DNA of 64,000 nt, from NCBI GenBank assembly GCA_003116975.1, contig BGKB01000049.1, positions 186,001 to 250,000 of the forward strand, given 5' to 3'. Positions 20,526 through 30,653 of this stretch are shown here, one piece after another. This stretch comes from Aurantiochytrium sp. KH105. Taxonomy: Eukaryota; Sar; Bigyra; Thraustochytrida; Thraustochytriidae. Every line of letters begins with the position of its first letter. Position 1 is the first letter of the stretch. The notes beneath the pieces are model-generated. The model was not told where the DNA came from and searched no databases. It saw nothing but the letters and a program-made list of their open reading frames with translations. Both the position numbers and the translations under genes were made by a program.

Positions 20526-21295
20526 GCGGGATCCCGCCGCGCGCGAACGAGCGCGCACGCGTCCGCGAGGGCGGCGAATCGACCTCGATCCAGGCGTCCT
20601 TTTCCCCCTCTCTCGCCGGCCTCTGTCTTCACTCGCGCTTGCGGCCGCCGTGGCGCCCGCCCGTGGCTCGCGCGAAGCCGCGTCCGCGCGCGGGGTCCCT
20701 CGCCGCGACGCAGGCCCGCGTCCGCCGCAGCCAGCCGCAGCGCGCGAGGCCCGAGCTCGTTCTGCTGGGCCGACGCGACGATGGCTCCTGCAAATACCGG
20801 AGTCGTAGCACTAGGCCTAGCAGGCCAGAACAGACGCGAGGAAAAAAAAGGAGAAGCAGCAGTATAACAGCTGACTGACTAGTCATGATGCAGGGACGGA
20901 TGTGTTCGCTCGCGGTTGCTGTTCTGGGCCTCTTCCTTCACCTGAGACCAGAGGGGTGTTACGTACGATGATGGTCTGTCTGAGAGGAGCCATGATCGTG
21001 ACTATGAAGGACGATCGCAACAACGGCAGAGCTGAGACGACCGTGCTGAGCGAGGTCTGAAAGACAAGATCTGCTCGGCTACGATCGCTGGGCGCTTTGA
21101 AAAAATTAATAAGCAACCAGTCTGACTTACAGGAGTTGTTCGCTTTCTCTAACGTCCTTGTTGGCTAGATCAAGCTGATTACCCACCCGGTACGTTATCT
21201 TCTTTAGGCACACAAGAGCAAACAAAGTGAGCATGGGAAGAAAGCAAGCGTGATGTGAAGACAAGCAAGAGCGTTCGATTTTACGACTTCTCGAG
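20526..21295. other. Intergenic 5' of the coiled-coil gene
   Basis: GC-rich to about 20800 and then of mixed composition. No gene recognised; it should include the promoter of the minus-strand coiled-coil gene. Confidence 0.5.
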
Positions 21296-21735
21296 GCAAA
21301 GTTTTCATCGAGACAAGCTTTTCCTTGAGACAGGCTTTTCATTGAGGCAAGCTTTTCCATTGAAAGAAGCAAGCTTTTCATTGACGCAAATTTTTCATTG
21401 AGGCAAGCTTTTCCATTGAAAGAAGCAAGCTTTTCATTGACGCAAATTTTTCATTGAGACAGGCTTTTCTTTGCCGCAAGCTTTTCATCGAGGCAAGCTT
21501 TTCCTCGAGGCAAGCTTTTCTTCGAAATAAGCTTTTCATTGACGCAAATTTTTCATTGAGACAGGCTTTTCTTTGCAGCAAGCTTTTCTTGAGACAGGCT
21601 GTTCTTTGCAGCAAGCTTTTCTTCGAAACAAGCTTTTCTTCGAAACAAGCTTTTCTTCGAAACAAGCTTTTCTTCGAAACAAGCTTTTCTTCGAAATAAA
21701 CTTTTCCTCGGGACAAGCTTTTCATTTAAGCGTCG
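21296..21735. repeat. 17-bp minisatellite with higher-order structure
   Basis: About 24 tandem variants of a 17-bp unit, consensus CAAGCTTTTCTTCGAAA, most of them carrying the HindIII-type core AAGCTT. Four adjacent copies at about 21622-21690 are nearly perfect. A larger 56-bp unit made of 22+17+17 bp variants is repeated twice at about 21345-21455. Because 17 is not divisible by 3, translation gives a 17-residue periodic peptide after three units on either strand. That explains the repetitive open frames, which I do not consider genes. Confidence 0.9.
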
Positions 21736-22083
21736 CTTTCTTTCAAGGCGTCGATTTTTCAAGGTCCCTGAAGCGATGACGCGCACTTTGCTTGGCGGCC
21801 CTTACCTCGCCCACGCTGAGTTAGGCCTATTCGAGTTGGGCTAAAGCGCGTTTCTGGATGGGCTGACTTGTCAAAAGATACAAACAAGCAAAACCCTTTC
21901 AAGAACAAGAACAACCAACCGTCGCCTCGACGTCGGCGTACTCGCCAAAGTCCTAACGAAGCGAAAGAGTAGCGGCGACAGCGGCGGCGGCGGCAACGGC
22001 AACGACGACGAAGGTGGCGGAGGCAACGTCCGAGACGGCAGCGAGAGCGACGCAATCGACGTTGACGGCGCATTTCGCTCAAG
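21736..22083. other. 5' region of the DCTN3-like gene
   Basis: From about 21965 there are GGC/GAC-rich trinucleotide-like words (GGCGGCGGCAACGGCAACGA) leading into the ATG at 22084. No separate gene seen. Confidence 0.5.
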
Positions 22084-22543
22084 ATGGAGTCACGCGTGGC
22101 GCTGCTGGAGCGACGTATCGCGGGCGCGGGGTTCGCGGCTGAGGAGCAGGCAGGCGGGGCGGGACTCGCAGAGCGCTTGCACGCACTGGCTGCGCGAGTT
22201 GCGCACGTGGAGTCAGAGCGACCCGCGCTGGCGGCAGCTCGACTTAAAACGCAAGAGCAACAGCTCCGAGTCGCGGCCCTTGCGACGGACGCCGAGGTGC
22301 TCATGCTTCAAACGCGTCGATTGCAAGAGCTGAATGCGCAATGCGAAGAGGTCAAGAAGCTTGCTGCGAGCCCAGGCGTTGTTGATCAGGACGCGCTTGT
22401 CCCGGATGCAATTCTTGCGCGCGAGGTGGCCACCGCCAAGCTTGTTGCGCGCAGGTCGGAAGTGAGCGAACAGGTGCGCGCGCTTGTGCACGACTACGCG
22501 CTCTGGATCGACTCGGTGAATGCCACACTCTTAGCAGCAGCAG

Positions 22544-22586
<43 letters not shown>

Positions 22587-22602
22587 AGAAGCACAATCAT
22601 GA
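22084..22602 (+). CDS. Small coiled-coil protein, possibly dynactin subunit 3-like
   Basis: 172 residues, ATG at 22084 with AAG before and G after. It is almost wholly alpha-helical with heptads: RVALLERRIAGAG at the start, then ERLHALAARVAHVE, LMLQTRRLQELNAQCEEVKK and EVSEQVRALVHDYALWID. The N-terminal pattern (RVxxLERR/WVxGxG) and overall size and helix layout resemble dynactin p22/p24 (DCTN3), which sits in the shoulder of the dynactin complex. This is a weak, pattern-level match. The last about 25 residues are a poly-Ser/Ala tract encoded by AGC/ATC trinucleotide repeats (about 22537-22590), probably a variable tail. If not dynactin, it is an unassigned coiled-coil protein. Confidence 0.55.
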
Positions 22603-25022
22603 AATGACGCGGTCAGTCGCTTTGTTTTGTGGGCATAGATGAAAACAACAAAGACGAGAATGACGTAAGTCTTTGGCCCCCGATAGCGACAGCCTTTTGC
22701 CGGGATCTGGCCTCTTTGACCGGGAAGGGCAAAAGATGAGTGTATTGTATCATTCGGTGTCCGAAACGAACGCTTGACCGGCGAGAAGATAGAATAAGAT
22801 TGCAGTCGCATGGTCGAACGCTGGCCGTGAGGAAGGCCGCTGGATTTTTTCTTTCTTTCTTTCTCACTCTCGCGCATTTTGAGTTGGCCACAGCCACTGC
22901 CACTGCTGAGAATTATTATCGATTGTAGCAGCCAGGTCCGGCGGAGATATTGCGGTGTTCAAGGCCAACGCAGGGAAGAATGCGCGCGCTGCTGCCACGA
23001 CTACTGGCGAACCTACCAACCAACCAACCAGCCAGCAGTTCCCTCCACCCCATCCGCAGCCGACCGCTGGTGGTGGCAGTGGCCGAATGTAATGTGGTGT
23101 GAGATATTGGCCGCACCGCGGTTTTGGGGCCACCACTGAGAAGTCGTAAAGTCGAGCTTCCCGTGGCGCGTGGATGATGTGACGAGACACGGGCCATCGA
23201 TTGAACTTGACATTGCTGGCCCCTTGTTTCCGAAATCAGTTCGTAACCCAATGCGTGCTTCTTTGTGTAACTCGCTTCTCCTACGGGTAGCCAGCCAGCC
23301 AGGCAGCCAGCTAGGTCAGCCTTCGACAGAGCCATTCTCTGCAAAGACTCATTCAACTGCCCATCCATTCATTCGATTGTCACGGCTAGCTGCAGCCAGC
23401 AGCAAGAACCAGCGGCCATCTTACCACTCACTGGTGGCCGTGGCTGGCTCCGACGTACTAATAAATCAGCCTACTTGGCCGGCGTGGTCGGCTATGACGG
23501 CCGGCCAAGTCCAGTGGGGTGGCTGCGGCTGCGGAGGGCAGCAGCGGACGGACGGACGGACGTACGTACGTACGACAAGGCCGCAACGAGTTTCTTTTCT
23601 CGTCAAGGCTCTGCAAGTGCTTCCACTCCACTCATTGGCGAAGAAGGCACAAACCTGCCGAAGTACACCCTTTTTGGCTGCAGCGGCGACGCAGCAGCTG
23701 CAGCTGCAGTTCCATCCATCCCGTTGTTGGTATCAGCAGCAGCGATGCGACAGCATCTTTCAGACTCGTCGCGGCAGCCACTGCCAGCAGCAGCTGCATG
23801 CGGCAGTGCCGATGGCGACTCCCACCAACCCAATCCTTCCTCCGTCCACGATCCGTAACATAAGCATTATTCTCGCCACAACTCCATTCGTTTCCCTCTG
23901 CAGCTACTGCTATTGCCAGCACCAGCACTATCTGGTGCTGGCGGCCTCCGACTTGAAGAAGAAAGAGCTCCATCTTTTGCCCGCCACCACCGAAAGCAGC
24001 CAGCCAGCCAGCCACCACTGGTAGATGTAAGTCTATACTCTTTTTCTTGTGCGTTACGCCTCTCCTTCTCACCCTTCGCCAAAACCTGCGCTGGCCGGCG
24101 CGCGAGGCCAAGCGGGGCGGCCACTGCCAGCAGCGGAGCCGGCCGGCCTCTCGGCGGACGTGTGGCTGGCGAGGCGGGCGAGACGAGGCTCGGCATGGTC
24201 GCCTCGCGCCGCAGGTCCGCGTGCTCGGCGGTGCGGCTGGCTCCCCTGCCGAATCGGTGGCTCCCTGAATCGTTGGCTCGTACGAGCCCGTCGAAAGAGG
24301 GACGGCGGCCACTCGTCTCTCTCCCAAGTCTTGAATCTCTTGATGTGAATGGGGTGATGAGCGTCAAAACAGCGACGCGATGCGATCAACCTGCCGCGCG
24401 AGCCTGAAAAGAGCTCCCTTCCCGGGCCGAACGACTGACTGGCCGCGAAGCGAAGAAGAGGAGAACTTGAAGCGCGAGGACCGTTGGCCGTGGGTGGTTC
24501 TGCGTGCTTGTTTGATTCACAGTCAACTCGTGGGTGGCTCGAGTTCGTCGCATCGCTGACCTCGTTTGTTTCTTGTTCCCCCCCCCCCCTCCCAAACGTG
24601 AAGCAAAGAAGAAGATGCTTCACGTGCGCGGAAATGAATGGCGCCCGCTGCCCACTTTTCCGCGCCGATTTCCTCGCGGCGCGGCTCGTAACGGCCTCGC
24701 GCCGTTTCGGCCTGCTTGCGTGTATTTAATACGCCGTTTCGTCAACGCACGCGCGGCGCCTTCTTCAGCGGCGCCCTTGCGCGCGCCAAGGCGATGGCTC
24801 GGGGTCTGGTACGCGGCGAACGCATGCGAACGCATGTGTGCTTGCCGTAAGAGACCCAGCGGAGGGAGGGAATCTTCGGACGCCACCCATTCTGCGCGCG
24901 TCCCCGGCGCGGTGTAGACGGGACGCGAGGTGCGGGTCCAGTGTGCGACGCAAGGTGCTGGCGGCGCATCACGGGCCAGCGGCGCAAGTGCGGTATGGTG
25001 CGGCGCAAGTGGAGAATCTGCA

Positions 25023-25050
25023 GCGTTCGCACTTGCACAAGTGCGAACGC
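25023..25050. repeat. 28-bp near-perfect palindrome
   Basis: The 13-base arm GCGTTCGCACTTG at 25023-25035 is followed by a CA spacer and its exact reverse complement at 25038-25050. Just upstream the related word GCGGCGCAAGTG occurs twice (about 24984 and 25002), so the palindrome core CAAGTGCG seems to have arisen from, or to act with, these direct repeats. Confidence 0.85.
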
Positions 25051-26238
25051 ACTGGTGGCACGCTGGCTAGAAGCTGCGGGCAGCTGCGGGCACGGAGGCC
25101 GGGCGTCTGCGGGCGTTCTCGCGAGGGCCACAGAATCTGTGTCTGCAGCAGCGTCTGCTGCTGCTGCAGCTGCCGGCTGAGCGCAAGCGTGCGGCTTCAG
25201 CGAGGCTTCGCGGCACGCCCGCCCGCCGCCCACCCCCTCGCGCGTGGAGAAGCCGAGCCGCGGCGAGACCACGCCGCGCGAGCCACCCGTCTCCGCGTCC
25301 TCAAGCAAGACGGGTGGACGCGCGGCCCTGGCGGGTGGACAGACAGACGATGGATAAGTGAATGAATGACTCTCTCCGTCTTCGACTTCAACCTCGACTT
25401 CGATTTTTGAACCCCGCCCGCCCGGCTGTGGGGGGTGTTTGAAACTTTTCAACAGTACCGGCTGTTTCAAAATCAACGAGGTAGCGAGCGCGGATTTGAA
25501 TCCTCGCCTCGCCGCGCCTCGCCGCGCCTCCGCGCCTTCTTTGCCAGCCCCCCGAGACCATTTGCGCGTTCGCGCGCGCGCTCTCGCTCGACGCGGCCGA
25601 CCGCCTGCGCCCTCGCGCGTGCGCGGACGTCCGGCCGGCTCTGGCCGCAGGGCGCTGAGGCGCGCTGCGCTGCGCTGAGTCGGTCTCCGCGCAGGCGCCG
25701 GCTTCCCCGGCACGGATGTACTATGTAGTAAGTAGTATGCGCAAGGAAAGGAAAGGAAAGGAATGGAAGGCGCGCACCAAGGTTTGAAATGGAGGCGAGG
25801 ATACTGCGCACATGCATCCCGCCGCCCGCCAGTGGCAGGGGGACCCACCGCCGCGCTCGCCTCGCCGCTCGCTGCGCCAGCCCTCGCCTCGCCCGCGCCC
25901 CTGCCCCGCCTCGCCGGCCGCGGGACGAGCGAGCTCGATGCGCTGGCCGCGATCGTCCTGGCCATGCCGATTTCAAAACCATGGATGGCACCCGCCGAGC
26001 CTCGGCCGCCACGCCGGCCCTGCAGGCCGCGCTGCCAGTGCAGCTGGCTGCCTGCCTCGCTGGCTGCCTGCCTGCTCGCGCGCCCGCCGCCGCACGCGCC
26101 CTCGCCTCGGAGGCTGGCGGCCTCGCGCGGGCGGCGTGGCTGGCTGCGGCGCCGCGTCCGGCCGGGGTGGCTGGCTTTGTTTTGCGCGGCCAGCAGTAGT
26201 AGTGAGCAGGTGCGCGATCGTTGGCTGGAGCGAGCGCC

Positions 26239-26352
26239 TCTTCTTCTCCGGTTTTTTCCCGTTTCTTCCTGCTTGCTTCCTCCCTTCTTTTTCCTTTTTT
26301 TCTTTTTTTCTTTCTTTTTTTCTTTCTTTTTTTCTTTCTTTCTTTTCCTTTC
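26239..26352. repeat. Homopyrimidine tract upstream of the ATP-grasp gene
   Basis: About 110 bases almost entirely C/T on the coding strand (CTTTTTTT and CTTTC units), 265-380 bp before the ATG at 26617. A similar tract precedes DHCR7. Confidence 0.8.
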
Positions 26353-26616
26353 ACCGCTGCCTGCCATCGGGTGGACGGCGGGAACGCAGTGGGAGAGAGG
26401 CAGAACGCTGAGACCACCGAAACGGAGGCCTGGCGGCGACGAGCAGAGCAGGCGGGCAGTCCGAGCAAGCAAACCCGCAACCTACCCGCGACCAGAGCAC
26501 AGCAGCACAGACATCGAGCAGCAGCAGCAGCAGCAGCAAGAAGAAGCCCTGCGCAGACAGACAGGAGACAGCCGCTGCGGAGAAGCAGTAGGCGCAAGAA
26601 GCAGCGAACGAGCAAG

Positions 26617-28011
26617 ATGAACTTTGCCAGCGAGGAGTACTCGGCCAGCGAGGCCAACGCGGTGTCCGCGGCCATGGAGTCGATGACCATTGCACCCCGC
26701 GGAGACAGGGAGGCCGCCGTCGCGGTGGTGTGCCCCTTCTCGTCCGGTGAGCTTCTCGCGGAGCGCGCGCGCGAGCTCGGCTACAAGCTCGTGCTCGTCT
26801 TCCTCGCCGCCAAAATGGAAGAGGGCGTCCTCTCGTGCCAGGTCGAAGGTGACTACGAGGTCTTCTACACTGGCGACGATGCAGAGACCGCTCGCATCCT
26901 TCAGGATCTCCCCGTCGATGTTCAGCTCGTCGTCCCGGGCGCAGAGAACGGCGTCGTCGTCGCCGACTACCTCGCGGCCGCCATGGGCCTCGTCCACAAC
27001 CCCACCGAGCTCAGCATCGCCCGCCGCAGCAAGTACCTCATGGGCGAAACCATCCGCCTCGCCGGCGTCCGCGCCGTCAAGCAGACCATCTCCGTCGACT
27101 GGGACGAAATCGAGCGCTTCGTCCTCGACTGGAACCCGTCCCCCTTCAAGGTCATTGTCAAGCCCAACGCCTCGGCCGGCTCCGACGATGTCTTCCTCTG
27201 CAAGAACATTGACGAAGTCCGTGCCGCCTTTGATTGCATCAATGGCGCCATTAACGAGTTCGGTGAGGTCAACGAGGGTGTTCTCGTCCAGGAGTTTCTC
27301 GAGGGCATCGAGTACGTCGTCGACTCGGTCTCCCGCAACGGTGAGCACAAGGTTGTCGCCATCTGGCAGTACGACAAGCGCTCTCTCAACGGCCAGTTCA
27401 ACAACTACTTTGGCATGCAGCTTCGCGCCGCCACCACCGAGCTCGAGGAGGCCCTTGTCGCCTACAACGCCGAGGTTCTCGACGCCCTTCAGATCAACCA
27501 TGGCCCCTCGCACGCCGAGATCTTCGTCACGCGCGACTCCATCGTCCTCGTCGAGGTCGGCTCGCGCATCCACGGTGGACACGGCACCTGGAAGCCTCTT
27601 GCCCAGGCCGCCTACGGCTACAACCAGATTGACGAAACCCTCAACTCGTACCTGCGCCCGGACCTCTTTGAGGCCCTTCCGCCCTTCCCGACCGAGCTTC
27701 GCGTCAACGCGCGCGAGGTCTTTCTCGTCAACCGCTTCGACGGTATTCTGCGCAGCCTCGACGGCATGGAGCGTGTGCGCGGCATGAGCTCCTTCCTTAA
27801 GGAGGACCTCAGCGTGGCCCCGGGTTCCCGCATGACCAAGACCATTGACCTCTTCACCATGCCTGGTCGCGTTCAGCTTTTGCACGCTGACGCCGAGCAG
27901 GTCAACCAGGACTACGTCCGCATTCACGAGATGCTCCTCGACGGCGACGTCTTCGAGGTTGTCCAAGACACCAAGGCCATCCAGGCCGAGGAGGGTCCTG
28001 CTGAAGAGTAA
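26617..28011 (+). CDS. ATP-grasp ligase, substrate unknown
   Basis: 464 residues from the ATG at 26617 (MNFASEEYSASEANAV). The frame is open further upstream, but that stretch is a translated pyrimidine tract. The N-terminal Rossmann-like part is about residues 30-130. The ATP-grasp fold follows: FKVIVKPNASAGSDDV near 176-191 (Lys that contacts ATP, flexible loop), VLVQEFLEGIEYVVD near 227-241, and the Mg-binding strand IVLVEVGSRIHGG near 309-321. These are the marks of the carboxylate-amine ligase group that includes bacterial dipeptide ligases and carnosine-synthase-like enzymes, so it probably joins an amino acid or small acid to an amine using ATP. The substrate cannot be read from the sequence. 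Third positions are very strongly C, suggesting high expression. The stop codon is inside the first unit of a five-copy repeat. Confidence 0.88.
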   Translation: MNFASEEYSASEANAVSAAMESMTIAPRGDREAAVAVVCPFSSGELLAERARELGYKLVLVFLAAKMEEGVLSCQVEGDYEVFYTGDDAETARILQDLPVDVQLVVPGAENGVVVADYLAAAMGLVHNPTELSIARRSKYLMGETIRLAGVRAVKQTISVDWDEIERFVLDWNPSPFKVIVKPNASAGSDDVFLCKNIDEVRAAFDCINGAINEFGEVNEGVLVQEFLEGIEYVVDSVSRNGEHKVVAIWQYDKRSLNGQFNNYFGMQLRAATTELEEALVAYNAEVLDALQINHGPSHAEIFVTRDSIVLVEVGSRIHGGHGTWKPLAQAAYGYNQIDETLNSYLRPDLFEALPPFPTELRVNAREVFLVNRFDGILRSLDGMERVRGMSSFLKEDLSVAPGSRMTKTIDLFTMPGRVQLLHADAEQVNQDYVRIHEMLLDGDVFEVVQDTKAIQAEEGPAEE

Positions 28012-28785
28012 ATATCACATGCCACATTCGACCCTGCCACATTTGTTTCCATGCTCACACACCATTTGCGCCCCTGATATCGAATCATGATGTTGTATCT
28101 GTTTGTTTTTTGTTTTCGAAAAGGGTTCATTGTAAACAGCCTAGCTGCGTTCGCGGGTATTGGTAAATATCACATAACCACATTCGACCCTGCCACATTT
28201 GTTCCCATGCTCACACACCATTTGCGCCCCTGATATCGAATCATGATGTTGTATCTGTTTGTTTTTTGTTTCCGAAAGGGTTCATTGTAAAAAGCCTAGC
28301 TGCGTTCGCGGGTATTGGTAAATATCACATACCACATTCCACCCCCCTGCCACATTTGTTCCCATGCTCACACACCATTTGCGCCCCTGATATCGAATCA
28401 TGATGTTGTATCTGTTTGTTTTTTGTTTTCGAAAAGGGTTCATTGTAAACAGCCTAGCTGCGTTCGCGGGTATTGGTAAATATCACATAACCACATTCGA
28501 CCCTGCCACATTTGTTCCCATGCTCACACACCATTTGCGCCCCTGATATCGAATCATGATGTTGTATCTGTTTGTTTTTTGTTTCCGAAAGGGTTCATTG
28601 TAAAAAGCCTAGCTGCGTTCGCGGGTATTGGTAAATATCACATACCACATTCCACCCCCCTGCCACATTTGTTCCCATGCTCACACACCATTTGCGCCCC
28701 TGATATCGAATCATGATGTTGTATCTGTTTGCTTTTAGTTTTCCAAAAGGGTTCATTGGGAAAAGCCTGGCTGCGTTCGCGGCAA
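28008..28785. repeat. Five-copy 155-bp tandem repeat beginning at a stop codon
   Basis: Units begin GTAAATATCACAT at 28008, 28163, 28318, 28476 and 28631, spaced 155, 155, 158 and 155 bp. The first unit includes the TAA of the ATP-grasp gene. Copies 2 and 4 share one set of variants and copies 3 and 5 another (CATTCGACCCTG versus CATTCCACCCCCCTG), so a two-unit block was duplicated. The last unit diverges after about 28728. There is no open frame of note, and the units are contiguous with no spacers, so this is not a CRISPR array. Confidence 0.95.
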
Positions 28786-30651
28786 TACCTCTATCAAGGC
28801 CATCAATCGGTAACAATGTCACATCTTGAACACGCCAACTCATATTCAAATGTCGAGTATGAGAATCGTTTGGCGACAGCGCCTTATTTTTTTAAACTTG
28901 AACGCGAATGCAAAATTTCAACTTGGAAGTACGAGAATCGCAGTTGTGTATACGTAGTTCGAGCACGAGAATCGCAGTAGTATATACGTAGTTCGAGCAC
29001 GAGAATCGCAGCCGTATACAATATGTGCGAGAAGGTCTTTACGCAGCGCGTTTGGCCGTCGTTGTATCTGCGCGTGATTCTGCTCCGCGTCAGCTTCAGA
29101 ACATCATTTTGCAGTCGCGCCAAGACGCCGCTGCAGCAGACGTTTGGAAATGCGGGTCCGTTTCGACCAAATGATCTGAAGCCTCGCAGGCACATGCACA
29201 GCTGCAGCCGCAGACAGTAACACATCAGCGTCACATGAGGGGACAAGTGATGCAGCCCTTGCCCCAAGACGTCCATGTGCCATGGTTGTAAGAATGATCG
29301 TCGCGCCATCGATCTCTGCGACAAGTCGTTGAGAACAAGTGTCAGCATCGTGGGAATGATGATGCTGAAGAAGCCCAGGACGAACTCAAGAAAAGAGTCT
29401 TGTGATTTGAAAAGAAGCTGTCTGTCAGGTGCCAAAAGAACGACGAAATGCCTCCATGAACGCGAAGTCGCCCAAAGGACAACAGCTGCCGCAATGCGTT
29501 TCACCCGGCGCGACCTTGGGTGCTACTTGAAGCGGCGGCTGCGATGAGCACGATGCCGCCGGACGAGTCGCAAGTGGCTCAAAGAAGCAGCCGATTTGAA
29601 CAGCCGGATGATGATTGTCGTACTGTACAACAGACAACCTGCAGTTGCAGAAGCCAAGGTGCACGAATTAACGCGATCGACCGTGTCAGACCTCGCTTAT
29701 ATTCATGAAGTAACATGCCTCGTAAGCAGCAAATAACTCCTGCGAGCCAGAGTGGATTTTTCGCTCCACAGCCGTACGAATGCAGAGACAAATACACGAC
29801 TTGGCGTCAAAACGTCGCTCCCATTGTCCAAAAAGCCAGCCTTTTGGATTGAAGGAAGCGAGAGCTCTTGCTACGGCCGGAGTGGACTTGCTCTACAGCA
29901 GCACGAATGCAGAGACAGATGCACGACTTGGCGCCAAACTTCACTCGCTCTGTTGCATTCTCAAAATGCAATGCAGAACTCGAGCTCATGCATTCAGCAA
30001 GAGCACGCGAGCAAGTCGTTGTTCCGCTCATCAGTAGAAGCGCCAGTTGAGAAGACGACAAATGTCCGGTCTGTGTTCGGTGTGCGGTGCAAGCGAGCTT
30101 GCCAGAGAATGTGCCGTGCAAATGAACCCGGCGGCAGCGTCAGCCACGCGGAGCATAGCTGACCTGACAGACGCATTTGCCACGTCCCCGATTTGGATCC
30201 ATGACTACGACAAAGCTGGGCCCAGTGTCAGTGTCCATGCGCACTGCACATGTGCTAGTCATAGGCTAGTGACGAAGTAGCCAAGTTTTCCCCACCGCCG
30301 CCCGCAAAGTGTTCGTGGGGGAGCCCAAGGAGGTGATGTGGCCTCCATCACCATTACAGATTGCCGCACCGGTGGCTCTATCTCCGCCGCCGTGACCTTT
30401 TGTTCGTTCGTTCGTTCTCTCGTTCCAAGCGGATGGCATCACGGTCACCATGCTGATCAGGCAGGACCCCGCTCGTGCATCTGCGAGAAGGCGTCACGTT
30501 CGACGACGCGTGATGGGGCTCTCATCTCCCAGGCCGCCGCCAACTTGCTTGCTTGCTCGCTCGCTTTCCTGACCGACCGCCCACTCCCGCACGCAAGATG
30601 CCCGCGGCAAGGCCCGGCATGCCCATGAACTGCTGCTGCTACTACTGCTGC
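28786..30651. other. Gene-poor region with short direct repeats
   Basis: No confident gene. There are two full copies and one partial copy of a 34-bp unit (start GAGAATCGCAG) at 28933-29019, and a diverged direct duplication of about 70 bp at roughly 29750-29820 and 29880-29945 (shared ACGAATGCAGAGACA and ACGACTTGGCG). A minus-strand open frame at 28884-29504 has some hydrophobic segments but begins without ATG and matches nothing I know. A CTGCTACTACTGCTGC run precedes the TA at 30652, where the next element begins. Confidence 0.5.
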
Positions 30652-30653
30652 TA

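Larger units (their letters stand above)
22603..26616. other. 4-kb repeat-rich region without a confident gene
   Basis: Many open frames on both strands overlap each other and are rich in Ser/Arg/Ala/Pro. None shows a domain. Contents include CCAGCCAG/CAACCAAC tetramers (about 23015-23030, 23288-23312, 23998-24018), a GGAC/GTAC array at 23545-23573, a C homopolymer near 24580, the palindrome at 25023-25050, an AGGAA run at 25742-25765 and a pyrimidine tract at about 26239-26352. The last about 300 bp probably form the promoter and 5'UTR of the ATP-grasp gene, including a CAG run at about 26517-26541. Confidence 0.5.

Noticed and set aside
21296..21735. A repetitive Lys/Phe-rich protein encoded by the minisatellite
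   Set aside because: The 17-bp period keeps several frames open on both strands at once, with no start context; it is an artefact of the repeat.
23170..24024. 284-residue plus-strand frame in the repeat-rich gap
   Set aside because: Ser/Gln/Ala-rich with translated tetranucleotide arrays and competing frames on both strands; nothing recognisable.
25470..25520. tRNA-like B-box (GGATTCAAATCC on the minus strand)
   Set aside because: The flanking bases do not form a T-stem and no A-box or acceptor pairing is present.
24742..26472. 576-residue minus-strand frame
   Set aside because: Composition is Arg/Ala/Ser/Lys repeats created by GC-rich and pyrimidine tracts; no conserved block and no supported start.
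26482..27966. 494-residue minus-strand frame opposite the ATP-grasp gene
   Set aside because: It is the exact antisense of a strongly C-biased coding region, which leaves the complementary frame open.
28008..28785. CRISPR array interpretation of the 155-bp repeats
   Set aside because: Units are contiguous without unique spacers, far too long for CRISPR repeats, and the genome is eukaryotic.
28884..29504. 206-residue minus-strand frame with hydrophobic stretches
   Set aside because: No ATG start, runs through the 34-bp repeat, and does not align with the membrane family. It could be a relic, but I cannot support it.
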